Below are positions 6,272 to 12,805 of a stretch of 15,922 nt of DNA, in pieces; the stretch's first letter is position 1, and every line of letters begins with the position of its first letter. The notes beneath the pieces are model-generated. The model saw nothing but the letters and a program-made list of their open reading frames with translations. It did no database searches and had not been told where the DNA came from. The DNA comes from an uncultured Lachnospiraceae bacterium (GTDB taxonomy: Bacteria > Bacillota > Clostridia > Lachnospirales > Lachnospiraceae): positions 1-15,922 of the forward strand of contig CATZYB010000034.1 in the NCBI GenBank assembly GCA_958426095.1. The letters run 5' to 3'. The translations under genes were made by a program, and so were the position numbers.

Positions 6272-6427
6272 ATGGAATTAAGAACAGTAATGTTGATAAT
6301 TTTCTTGTGGTTGGCAGGGGCGGTGGGTTTGATAAGCATGAATAAAATGAAGCCCGAAAATTTCGGGCCATACACATTGTATTTAATTATTATAGAGGTA
6401 ATTGCAACTGTAACGCTGTTAAATTAG
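6272..6427 (+). CDS. small two-pass membrane protein, 51 aa
   Basis: The ATG at 6272 is preceded by AAAGGGAGA at about 8 bp. Two hydrophobic segments lie at about residues 5-22 and 35-50, separated by a short loop with KMKPENFGP, which suggests a hairpin membrane topology of holin-like size. No holin family is recognised, and the place in the early region argues against one. Its 3' end overlaps the opposing gene 6390-6797 by 38 bp, and the loop-coding bases form a GC-rich inverted repeat. Confidence 0.6.
   Translation: MELRTVMLIIFLWLAGAVGLISMNKMKPENFGPYTLYLIIIEVIATVTLLN
6352..6368 (-). terminator. embedded terminator of leftward unit 4
   Basis: GCCCGAAA-A-TTTCGGGC is followed on the minus strand by TTCATTTTATT. 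It lies 22 bp beyond the stop of the opposing gene 6390-6797 and inside the 51-aa gene. The AT-rich centre leaves room for a small loop. Confidence 0.6.
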
Positions 6428-6797
6428 ATAAAACAGGGGCAAGTTCCTCGAGTGCTGAATAAGTATTGAGGCGGTCTCTGGAGACAGCAAAATGGTGAAT
6501 GTCCTCCAGGACGGGGATGTATTCCTTTGGAATGATAGAGTACATAAGTGAGTAGTATTCATGATATTTATGCGAGATGATATTATCTGCTGAATTATCA
6601 AGGAATAACCCAACATATGCCAAATATTTTTTGACTATTTTACGTTTATAAAGAATGTCGTTCATAAGAATTCGTTCTTTTAACTCCAACTCTTTTATTT
6701 TCAACTGGTGGCGATTATTGAGCCAAACAGTAACAGATGGTGTGAGAGCCGCTATAAGGGATAAAACGACCAAGATTATTTCGGAATTCGTTTCCAT
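6390..6797 (-). CDS. leftward unit 4: membrane-anchored protein with coiled coil, 135 aa
   Basis: Not assigned to a named family. The N-terminal membrane segment spans about residues 5-25 (EIILVVLSLIAALTPSVTVWL). It is followed by a charged helix, LKIKELELKERI (33-44), and a helical soluble domain. This layout (N-out single span, coiled coil, small helical domain) is common among phage-encoded proteins of unknown role. The ATG at 6797 has AAGGAAA upstream and follows cassette copy 4. Confidence 0.72.
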   Translation of the reverse strand: METNSEIILVVLSLIAALTPSVTVWLNNRHQLKIKELELKERILMNDILYKRKIVKKYLAYVGLFLDNSADNIISHKYHEYYSLMYSIIPKEYIPVLEDIHHFAVSRDRLNTYSALEELAPVLSNLTALQLQLPL

Positions 6798-6911
6798 AAA
6801 GAGTTTCCTTTCCTTTTTATTTGGCTATTTTGACAGCTTGTAATTAAAGAATACGGACAAAGGAGAAAAAAGTCAACATATTTTATGGGCCAGAGAAGGA
6901 GGTAGTGTAGA
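6798..6911. promoter_or_regulatory. divergent cassette copy 4
   Basis: The leftward promoter is TTGACT (6871-6876), 17 bp, TATTCT (6848-6853). The palindrome region is diverged (GGCTATTTTGACAGCTTG). The right end, GGGCCAGAGAAGGAGGTAG, keeps the shared sequence. Confidence 0.7.
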
Positions 6912-7184
6912 GTGAGCGAAATAAAAGCAAGTCACAGCTTGAATATGCCAAAGGAAAGGGAAAATGCACCGGTACACGTACCAGAAAATTTAATTTATCA
7001 TGACAGACTTTCCGGAAGAGAAGTAAATCAAATAATAGAAGAAATAATGGTTATCCTCATAAAACAGAAGATAACCACTATAACAGCCAAACAGATATTG
7101 GAAGATACAATAAAAGCTATAGATAGCGAAACGATTCTGGGAGAAAGAATGATACAGGGGGAGATTATACGAGTCGGTCAATAA
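6912..7184 (+). CDS. hypothetical soluble protein, 90 aa
   Basis: The GTG start at 6912 lies 8 bp after AAGGAGGT, matching the start position of the other modules. The protein has a disordered N-terminus (1-30), then a helical C-terminal half (REVNQIIEEIMVILIKQKI, ITAKQILEDTIKAIDSE). No family recognised. The 3' end overlaps the opposing gene 7165-7749 by 20 bp, and the ORF holds that gene's proposed terminator. Confidence 0.68.
   Translation: MSEIKASHSLNMPKERENAPVHVPENLIYHDRLSGREVNQIIEEIMVILIKQKITTITAKQILEDTIKAIDSETILGERMIQGEIIRVGQ
7048..7077 (-). terminator. embedded terminator of leftward unit 5
   Basis: TGGTTATC (7048-7055) and GATAACCA (7070-7077) are perfect 8-bp arms around a 14-nt loop. 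On the minus strand ATTATTTCTTCTATTATTTG follows. The element is within the coding sequence of the opposing 90-aa gene. Confidence 0.5.
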
Positions 7185-7749
7185 TCTCTCGGAGGGAATG
7201 AACTTGGCGCTCATTGCCTTCGGGTATACATGCTTTTGGGCGAGTTACCGGAATATGAGTGTAATTTTTTACGTTAAGTTCGATACATTCTTCGTAATAT
7301 TTACTGGATGAAATATAACCAATCTTAAAGGAAAGGGAATTCTTTGGAATCTTTGGTACATTACATAACATCATCTTGGATTGGCCAGGAGCCAAGGTTA
7401 GTCCTTTGACGAAATCATATTGCTCATTAATCAGCCGACTTCCTTCCACATGGTTGGATTCTAAGGTTTTTAAAACGGGATCATATTCGAATAAAGTGAT
7501 TGTTCCTGGAGACTGACCAAAGTTTTTTAACACAAAAAAACTATTTTGCTCGCAGATAGTTATAGCATCCAGATAAATGGTGATATATGGGCGTGTAGAT
7601 TCTTCGAGCATTCGGTTGTTTTGCTCATTCGTTATCTGAGCTTGTTTTAACGTTTTCAACGAAATGACAATAGCAACAATGCTGACGGTTAAGGAAGCTA
7701 TAATTCCAATAATTTCAATTATGTCAGATGGAGTTAAAGACCATGTCAT
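7165..7749 (-). CDS. leftward unit 5: membrane-anchored protein with beta-rich external/soluble domain, 194 aa
   Basis: The N-terminal hydrophobic segment lies at about residues 9-31 (IIEIIGIIASLTVSIVAIVISL). A short coiled-coil linker follows, then a beta-rich domain beginning STRPYITIYLDAITI with FVLKNFGQSPGTITLF. This arrangement is typical of hypothetical proteins in Firmicutes prophages; function unknown. The ATG at 7749 follows cassette copy 5, with only a modest purine-rich site upstream (AAAAGGCGG). Confidence 0.75.
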   Translation of the reverse strand: MTWSLTPSDIIEIIGIIASLTVSIVAIVISLKTLKQAQITNEQNNRMLEESTRPYITIYLDAITICEQNSFFVLKNFGQSPGTITLFEYDPVLKTLESNHVEGSRLINEQYDFVKGLTLAPGQSKMMLCNVPKIPKNSLSFKIGYISSSKYYEECIELNVKNYTHIPVTRPKACIPEGNERQVHSLREIIDRLV

Positions 7750-7866
7750 AAGATATTGCCGCCTTTTCTTACGTACTCGGTTCCGCAGGGAGCCTGTAAA
7801 TACAGTATAGGAGATAAAAGCGAAAATATCAATGAATTTTGCAAGATCAGGGAAGGAGGTGGATAT
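7750..7866. promoter_or_regulatory. divergent cassette copy 5
   Basis: The leftward promoter is TTGATA (7827-7832), 17 bp, TATACT (7804-7809). GGTTCC (7779-7784) and GGAGCC (7789-7794) pair with one G-T wobble, in the place of the copy-2 palindrome. The right end is GATCAGGGAAGGAGGTGG, the ribosome binding site of the first gene of the long rightward operon. Confidence 0.75.
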
Positions 7867-7992
7867 ATGGCAAAACCCAAAGAAATAGAAGTGATAGTCG
7901 AATTTACCGAAGGATATGAAAAGAGATTTACACTGGCTTGTTTAAAACAGATGAACTTAAGAGAGAAAAAGGAACGGGAGAAAGTAGCATGA
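7867..7992 (+). CDS. small hypothetical phage protein, 41 aa
   Basis: ATG at 7867, 5-6 bp after AAGGAGGTGG. The product starts MAKPKEIEVIVEFTEGYEKR and ends in a basic helix; it looks like one small beta sheet plus helix. Its stop overlaps the next start in ATGA. First gene of the uninterrupted rightward operon. Function unknown. Confidence 0.7.
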   Translation: MAKPKEIEVIVEFTEGYEKRFTLACLKQMNLREKKEREKVA

Positions 7993-8189
7993 TACCAAAG
8001 ATAATCGATATGTTGTCCGGCACCGTCATCTTTGCCAGCGCAATCGCGGCAGTGCCAGTAGCAATTTATAATCCGTATGGCCCGGCTTTTGCGGCCTGGA
8101 TTCTGATGGTGATGTTATCTGGCCAGTGGCTTTTGTGGCGATATTGGACAGATTGGATGGAAGACGATCAAGAGGAGGAAAACGAATGA
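7989..8189 (+). CDS. small membrane protein, 66 aa
   Basis: The ATG at 7989 overlaps the previous stop by 4 bp, indicating translational coupling. Two hydrophobic stretches lie at about residues 9-27 (LSGTVIFASAIAAVPVAIY) and 32-50 (FAAWILMVMLSGQWLLWRY), with a strongly acidic tail (DDQEEENE). Two-pass topology is likely. Function unknown. Confidence 0.7.
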   Translation: MIPKIIDMLSGTVIFASAIAAVPVAIYNPYGPAFAAWILMVMLSGQWLLWRYWTDWMEDDQEEENE

Positions 8190-8365
8190 ATTATGCAGTA
8201 GAAGCGAGAATCTTTGCTACCGGAAAAATCGTAGCCAGGATGCGACTGGCAGAACCAAATGAAGAAAGCAGATGCTATATGACACGAATGTGCGAAGTTT
8301 GGATTGATGTGTTCCAGGACGAATCAGGGGCCGAAGAATTTTTAAGAGGTTATAAGAGAGCATGA
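8186..8365 (+). CDS. hypothetical phage protein, 59 aa
   Basis: The ATG at 8186 overlaps the upstream stop by 4 bp, with AGAGGAGGAA 5 bp before it. The product (MNYAVEARIFATGKIVARMR, later EVWIDVFQDESGAEEFLRGYKRA) looks like a small alpha/beta domain. Function unknown. The stop overlaps the next ATG. Confidence 0.7.
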   Translation: MNYAVEARIFATGKIVARMRLAEPNEESRCYMTRMCEVWIDVFQDESGAEEFLRGYKRA

Positions 8366-8631
8366 GACCATACATACCCATAAAAGACCCGGGCGGAACA
8401 GAGTTCCAGGCCACACACCTTACGGTGGAGCCAGAAGTTGAGATTGATGGTGATATCTTTTATTGTGTCGTGGCCTATGACGCAAATCGTGGTCTGAGGA
8501 AAAATATTTACGGGGACCGGATCATGGAGCGGGCGATCGCAGAGCTGGCAATCATGTCGGAACAATTATTACCGGTCATGACAAAAGCGGCCGTTGAAGA
8601 ATGGAAACGTGAAAATGAAATTGAAGAATAA
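8362..8631 (+). CDS. hypothetical phage protein, 89 aa
   Basis: The ATG at 8362 overlaps the previous stop by 4 bp. The protein has a beta-rich N-terminal half (GTEFQATHLTVEPEVEIDG) and a helical, acidic C-terminus. No family recognised. It ends immediately before a 150-bp noncoding stretch with three stem-loops. Confidence 0.68.
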   Translation: MRPYIPIKDPGGTEFQATHLTVEPEVEIDGDIFYCVVAYDANRGLRKNIYGDRIMERAIAELAIMSEQLLPVMTKAAVEEWKRENEIEE

Positions 8632-8636
8632 AAAAA

Positions 8637-8754
8637 GCTCCTGTAAGATCAGGAGCCGAGTGAAAAGCCACTCTAATACACACACTTAAATTATACAGAG
8701 GTGGCTTAGAAAAGTCAAGAAATAAAGGGGTTTTAAAGCCCCTTTATCCCTTGA
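8637..8754. other. three consecutive stem-loops upstream of the rep gene (candidate replication origin or regulatory RNA)
   Basis: Loop 1: GCTCCTG (8637-8643) with CAGGAGC (8650-8656). Loop 2: AAGCCAC-TCT (8665-8674) with AGA-G-GTGGCTT (8697-8707), enclosing an AT-rich loop. Loop 3: TCAAG-AA-ATAAAGGGG (8715-8730) with CCCCTTTAT-CC-CTTGA (8739-8754), 14 pairs around one 2x2 mismatch. The HUH Rep gene starts 30 bp later. No plus-strand T-run follows any of them, so simple termination is not supported for the operon direction. Confidence 0.5.
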
Positions 8755-8783
8755 TAAAGATATTAACTTTAGGAGCCACAAGA

Positions 8784-9545
8784 ATGTATACGAAGAAAAT
8801 ATATTACTTTCAATATGTTATCCATGTAGAGAAGGGATTTTCAACCCGGCGGGGGAATCATGGGTCCCATAAGGACAAAACAAATCCGACGCCGGAGCAG
8901 ATGAAGGTCTATAACCAGAATCAGGCAGCCAGAAAATTAAACCGGAAAATATGTGCCAATTTTGGGCCGGATGATTACCACATTATATTGACCTATAAGC
9001 CAGAGAACCGACTTCCGCCGGATGAAGCAAAAAAAGCATTGAAACGGTTTTTGAATAATCTCAGGAAGGATTATCGGAAAGCCGGAAGTGAACTTAAATA
9101 CATAATCACCACAGAATGGCGTTATACAGCGATCCATCATCACATCATCATCAACCGGATCCACGGGACAACGGAAATGGTCCGAAAACGTTGGACAAGC
9201 GGACGCCCAAGATTCACACCATTAGATGATACCGGAGATTATATTAAGCTGGCCGAATATTTTGTCAAAGAAACCAGCAAAGAAAAGATCGAGGGCAAAG
9301 AAAAAGGCCGTCAATCCTATAGCTGCAGTCGGAACCTGATTATACCACAGCCAAAAATCGAGAGGATCCATGCAAAAGATTTTGTGGACGATCCAAGACC
9401 GGTCAAAGGGTATTATGTGGTCAAAGATTCCGTCGTAAATGGCATCACACCATTTGGTTATAAATACCAATATTATGTAATGGCAAAATTGCCGGGAACA
9501 TTAGATTTTACTAATGTTCCGGGGAAATGGAGGAAAAATGAATAA
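8784..9545 (+). CDS. HUH rolling-circle replication initiator (Rep), 253 aa
   Basis: The protein should nick one DNA strand through a tyrosine and start rolling-circle type replication. Motif 1-like YHIILTY is at 65-71. The metal-binding HUH motif IHHHIIIN is at 117-124, with H118 and H120 as ligands. The catalytic motif EYFVKE gives Y159-x-x-K162, a single-Tyr YxxK signature. The ATG at 8784 is chosen because AGGAG lies 8 bp upstream; a TTG at 8751 would fall inside the stem-loop. It overlaps the ssb gene by 8 bp, so the two are translated together, and the upstream stem-loops may hold its nick site. HUH Rep genes of this type recur in Firmicutes prophages. Confidence 0.85.
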   Translation: MYTKKIYYFQYVIHVEKGFSTRRGNHGSHKDKTNPTPEQMKVYNQNQAARKLNRKICANFGPDDYHIILTYKPENRLPPDEAKKALKRFLNNLRKDYRKAGSELKYIITTEWRYTAIHHHIIINRIHGTTEMVRKRWTSGRPRFTPLDDTGDYIKLAEYFVKETSKEKIEGKEKGRQSYSCSRNLIIPQPKIERIHAKDFVDDPRPVKGYYVVKDSVVNGITPFGYKYQYYVMAKLPGTLDFTNVPGKWRKNE

Positions 9546-9933
9546 AGTAATTTTAATGGGCCGTTTAACAAGGGACCCGGAGGTAAGGTACACCCAGGGG
9601 GACAAGCCCACAGCAGTGGCCAGATATACTCTGGCTGTAAATCGTACATATAAGCGTCAGGGCGAACCGGATGCGGATTTTATCAATTGTGTAGTTTTTG
9701 GCCACGGCGCCGAATTTGCCGAGAAATATTTCAGGCAGGGTCTTCGGATCATCATATCTGGGAGAATCCAGACCGGCAGTTATACAAACCGTGACGGCGC
9801 AAAGGTCTATTTTACAAACATTGTCGTAGAGTCTCAGGAATTTGCTGAGAGCAAATCTTCCGGATCGGCGGAAACCGGTGACGGCTTCATGAATATTCCG
9901 GACGGCCTGGATGAAGAATTACCGTTTAGTTAG
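9538..9933 (+). CDS. ssb: single-stranded DNA-binding protein, 131 aa
   Basis: It has the OB-fold SSB start MNKVILMGRLTRDPEVRYT, the VARYTLAVNR strand, FINCVVFG and GLRIIISGRIQTGSY segments, and the acidic C-terminal tip DEELPFS used for partner binding. Length is somewhat short because the linker (about 108-122) is reduced. It coats single-stranded replication intermediates, consistent with its coupling to the Rep gene. The ATG at 9538 lies 5 bp after GGAGG. Confidence 0.95.
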   Translation: MNKVILMGRLTRDPEVRYTQGDKPTAVARYTLAVNRTYKRQGEPDADFINCVVFGHGAEFAEKYFRQGLRIIISGRIQTGSYTNRDGAKVYFTNIVVESQEFAESKSSGSAETGDGFMNIPDGLDEELPFS

Positions 9934-9943
9934 GAGGGATATC

Positions 9944-10546
9944 GTGTTTATAAAAAGTGCAGGGTTTAAAAGACTTATTAAGGAAGCCTACAACCATAAT
10001 TGTCTTAGGATTGGGAATGACGGGCAAGGAATCTATATTTGTGGCGGATATTGGGCGATATGGGTCAGGAAAGGCTATATCCCCAAAAAGGAACTTGCTG
10101 CCATCATCGAACTTACGGGAGAAATGCCGGACAAAGGGGAAGGATTTAAGAGCGGCAAGGGAGGAAACCAGTATGAGATGCCGGAGAATGTTTTTTTTGA
10201 GGTAATGAAAAATGCTGAAGCCTGTGAGAGATATGCCAATGTGACTACATTGTCAATAAACACTCAAATGGGTGTGGTGGAAAGAGTGCTTCAGGACCCG
10301 GATACGAACAGGATATATCTGATTAACGAGAAGTTTGTCGAAATGCTGGACAACACGTACATCAGTCAAAAAGATGGAGAGATAGAGGCAGAAGGTCCAT
10401 TGCTTGGACCTCTTGACGGTATATTTTGGAAAAATAATATGATGGCACTCCATGTAATGCGTCGGGAGAGCAAAGAAAAAGAACTGATTGCTTATCTCGA
10501 AGGTATCCGGATTGCCAGAGATAAAGAAAAAACATGGAATGAATAG
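9944..10546 (+). CDS. hypothetical phage protein, 200 aa
   Basis: Not recognised. The GTG at 9944 is chosen because TAGGAGGGA lies just upstream; an ATG at 9911 would overlap the ssb end with no ribosome binding site. The protein is globular, with an N-terminal segment SAGFKRLIKEAYNHNCLRIG, a central LIVER-like core VENVFFEV/VVERVLQDPDTNRIYLIN region and a charged C-terminal helix. No membrane or signal segments. Place in the operon suggests a role in replication or recombination, but nothing in the sequence shows it. Confidence 0.7.
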   Translation: MFIKSAGFKRLIKEAYNHNCLRIGNDGQGIYICGGYWAIWVRKGYIPKKELAAIIELTGEMPDKGEGFKSGKGGNQYEMPENVFFEVMKNAEACERYANVTTLSINTQMGVVERVLQDPDTNRIYLINEKFVEMLDNTYISQKDGEIEAEGPLLGPLDGIFWKNNMMALHVMRRESKEKELIAYLEGIRIARDKEKTWNE

Positions 10547-10554
10547 GGGACATT

Positions 10555-10893
10555 ATGAAAAGCATTATACATACAACAAAGGGACAGTGCTATCTGTGCG
10601 GCCGATACGGCCAGACGGAAGAGCATCATATTTTCGGTGCCGGAAATCGGAAAGTGTCAGAAAAATATGGATTAAAGATACAGCTCTGTACGGAATGTCA
10701 CCGTGGAAATGATGGCGTTCACGGAAGTGGTTTAAAAGCAGCAGGATTAAAAAGCGGTCTGAAAATGAGTGGACAGACGGCTTTTGAAAATTATTATGCG
10801 GCCAGGAAATATAAGACCAAAGAGCCGGATTATTTTTATGACCGGTCTCCAAGGGAAAAATTCATACAGTTATTTGAGGTGAATTATCTATGA
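10555..10893 (+). CDS. HNH-nuclease-like / RecA-dependent nuclease (Ref)-like zinc protein, 112 aa
   Basis: Two zinc-knuckle pairs, C12-x2-C15 and C45-x2-C48, bracket EEHHIFGAGNR (23-32), followed by H49 and H56 in CHRGNDGVHG. This is the treble-clef/HNH layout of the small phage proteins related to P1 Ref, a RecA-filament-dependent nuclease. Nuclease activity is inferred from family resemblance. The ATG at 10555 has AGGGGA 5 bp upstream. Its stop overlaps the next ATG by 4 bp. Confidence 0.75.
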   Translation: MKSIIHTTKGQCYLCGRYGQTEEHHIFGAGNRKVSEKYGLKIQLCTECHRGNDGVHGSGLKAAGLKSGLKMSGQTAFENYYAARKYKTKEPDYFYDRSPREKFIQLFEVNYL

Positions 10894-11168
10894 AAGATGA
10901 GTATCCAATCACGAAAGATGAGTATCCAATCACGAAAGAAGAGATTGCCAGACTTCGGGAGCGAATCCAGATCGGCGATAAGATCACTATCGGCCATAAA
11001 CTAAAGGACGAGGACCGCGGAGTTGGAACAGTGAAGAGATATAAAGCTGTAGTTGCTGAAAAATATAAGCATCTGGTGTTGTGCGAATATTTCAGACATG
11101 GTCATCGCTTTTTAGAGTCGGTCCGCTATGTCCAGATTATTCAGGGGGATGGCGCATGGTTAGCCTGA
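10890..11168 (+). CDS. hypothetical protein with a tandem N-terminal heptad duplication, 92 aa
   Basis: Residues 2-8 and 9-15 are both KDEYPIT, encoded by an exact 21-bp tandem repeat. The rest (GDKITIGHKLKDEDRGVGTVKRYKAVV, then YKHLVLCEYF) looks like a small SH3/beta-barrel domain, seen in phage hypothetical proteins. The ATG at 10890 couples to the upstream stop. Function unknown. Confidence 0.72.
   Translation: MKDEYPITKDEYPITKEEIARLRERIQIGDKITIGHKLKDEDRGVGTVKRYKAVVAEKYKHLVLCEYFRHGHRFLESVRYVQIIQGDGAWLA
10893..10934 (+). repeat. perfect 21-bp tandem duplication
   Basis: Two identical 21-bp units (10893-10913 and 10914-10934) in frame inside the 92-aa gene. The absence of any difference suggests a recent duplication. 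Confidence 0.9.
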
Positions 11169-11512
11169 CCACTTACATAAAAAACGAGATCAGGGTTGTA
11201 CTCTTCGCTGAATTAAAAAGTGGTCGGGAACATACGGCGGTCCATACGCTGCCAGTGGACAAGGGTGATTCGGTGATTGTACGGGAATTAAAAGCAATTC
11301 TTCTCGGACTGAAGCATATGAATTTTCCCACAGAAATTGAAATCTACACCGGGAATAAATGGATTGTGACCGCCCTGAATGAATGGGCGCCGAAATGGCA
11401 GCAGGATAGCTGGACAAAGACCAATGGAAAACCTGTGGCCAATAAGGAGCTGTGGCAGCAGATCATGAAAGAGTTAGAGAAACATACATACAAAGCAATG
11501 TTAAAGGAGTGA
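11156..11512 (+). CDS. RNase H-fold protein lacking key acidic residues, 118 aa
   Basis: The protein keeps the shape of RNase HI from its second half: the helix VIVRELKAILLGLK (41-53) with E44 at the active-site Glu position, the strand IEIYTGNKWIV (61-71), and the signature WAPKWQQDSWTKTNGKPVANKELWQQI (77-103). The Asp of the usual YTDS/YTDN is G66, and no Asp is present in the first strand, so catalysis as RNase H is unlikely. Homologous degenerate copies may act structurally, or this copy may be decaying. The ATG at 11156 (GGGGAT upstream) overlaps the previous gene by 13 bp. Confidence 0.75.
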   Translation: MVSLTTYIKNEIRVVLFAELKSGREHTAVHTLPVDKGDSVIVRELKAILLGLKHMNFPTEIEIYTGNKWIVTALNEWAPKWQQDSWTKTNGKPVANKELWQQIMKELEKHTYKAMLKE

Positions 11513-11516
11513 TACG

Positions 11517-11900
11517 ATGTCGGATTTAAAAGACTATGTCAGAGGCCGAAATGATGGTCTGGCCATGGCGCTGAGAATCGTTGAGTCCGAAGGGATAGAA
11601 GGATTGCGAAAAGAGATCAGATTCCGGAATGTTTCAGGAATACACACGGCTCTGGCAAAGAAAGAGTTGGACCAGGCTACAGTGAAAATCAAAGAAATGA
11701 CATTGGATACCATGGTAGTTATGGCGATAGCGACACTCCATGATGAGTTTGGATTTGGCCAGCAACGTTGTCAGCGTTTTATGGATCGTATGGAATTAAA
11801 GGCTGGATGCCTGGTAGATGATCTGGCAACATGGCCGGATTACATACAGAGCATCAAGGACGAGATAGGATTGGAATTATCCATCCGAGAAAATTTGTAG
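11517..11900 (+). CDS. conserved-looking hypothetical phage protein, 127 aa
   Basis: The ATG at 11517 follows AAAGGAGTGATACG. The product is mostly helical (MSDLKDYVRGRNDGLAMALR, then TLDTMVVMAIATLHDEFGFG and a C-terminal DYIQSIKDEIGL helix). The region HDEFGFGQQRCQRFMDRM recalls small phage proteins found beside DNA-modification genes in Clostridia, from memory only. Function unknown. Confidence 0.72.
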   Translation: MSDLKDYVRGRNDGLAMALRIVESEGIEGLRKEIRFRNVSGIHTALAKKELDQATVKIKEMTLDTMVVMAIATLHDEFGFGQQRCQRFMDRMELKAGCLVDDLATWPDYIQSIKDEIGLELSIRENL

Positions 11901-11947
11901 AAAGGAGCCAGCCTCGCGCGAAAAGGTATACCGGGCTTCTGAAAAAA

Positions 11948-12805
11948 ATGGATTTGGAGCAAAAATCAATCGAAAGAATAAAAATGGCCTCGGATATGAG
12001 CTTGCATCATTATGGCAAACCATTGGTGTGTACATATTCCGGAGGAAAAGACAGTGATGTCATGCTGGAGCTGTTTAAGCGGTCAGGCGTACCATTTGAA
12101 GTTGTGAATAGCCACACCACTGTGGATGCTCCGCCGACAGTGTATCACATCAGAGATGTATTTAAAGATTTAGGGCAGCAGGGAATCAAGTGTGAAATCC
12201 ATAGGCCAGAATTGACCATGTGGGAACTGATTGAGAAGAATAAGTATCCGCCAACACGATGTCAAAGATATTGTTGCGAAGAGCTTAAAGAAAATACAGT
12301 GAAGAATCGGTTTGTTGCCACGGGGGTCCGGTGGGCAGAGAGCAAAAACAGGACCGGAAGAGAAGCGATAGAACCAAAAGGGAAAAAGGTTGCTGAAAAA
12401 ATTAAAGCGATGAATAACAACGACAGGAAGAGAGTGTTGATTGAACGTTGTGAGATAAAGTCTGATATGATTTTGAATCCTATTATAGAATGGAAGGACA
12501 GTGATATATGGGATTTTTACTGGAATGAGTGTCAGAAGCACAATCCCTTGTACAAAATGGGCTATTATCGCGTGGGATGTATCGGCTGTCCGATGGCCGG
12601 AAAGCACCGTTGGAAAGAATTTGCCGATTTTCCGACATATCAGAGGGCCTATATAAAAGCGTTTGAAAAGATACTTGATGCTATTCATGCTGTGGGAAAA
12701 TCTACGAAATGGAAATCCGGTGAAGATGTCTTTCGCTGGTGGATGGAGGATGATAATGTGGATGGACAGATGAGTTTTAGGGATTATCTGGAGGAAATAC
12801 CATGA
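11948..12805 (+). CDS. PAPS-reductase-family (PP-loop) protein, 285 aa
   Basis: The PP-loop SGGKDS (31-36) binds ATP in adenylating or sulfur-transfer enzymes. C105, C109/C110 and C211-x2-C214 could hold an iron-sulfur cluster, as in the DndC branch of the family. The substrate is unknown; candidates are sulfur insertion in DNA (DndC-like) or nucleotide or tRNA chemistry. No dndD/dndE-like genes are visible here. The ATG at 11948 matches the usual start of family members, but its ribosome binding site is poor; AAAGGAGC at 11899 has no start codon at proper spacing. The open frame continues upstream to 11831 over the previous gene. It couples by ATGA to the methyltransferase. Confidence 0.85.
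   Translation: MDLEQKSIERIKMASDMSLHHYGKPLVCTYSGGKDSDVMLELFKRSGVPFEVVNSHTTVDAPPTVYHIRDVFKDLGQQGIKCEIHRPELTMWELIEKNKYPPTRCQRYCCEELKENTVKNRFVATGVRWAESKNRTGREAIEPKGKKVAEKIKAMNNNDRKRVLIERCEIKSDMILNPIIEWKDSDIWDFYWNECQKHNPLYKMGYYRVGCIGCPMAGKHRWKEFADFPTYQRAYIKAFEKILDAIHAVGKSTKWKSGEDVFRWWMEDDNVDGQMSFRDYLEEIP

Noticed and set aside
6272..6427. Holin call for the 51-aa two-pass membrane protein
   Set aside because: There is no lysis-gene context, the place is early-region, and several unrelated tiny membrane proteins lie nearby.
5084..7866. CRISPR-like repeats
   Set aside because: The repeated units are over 100 bp, diverged, and separated by genes, not by uniform spacers; no cas genes are present.
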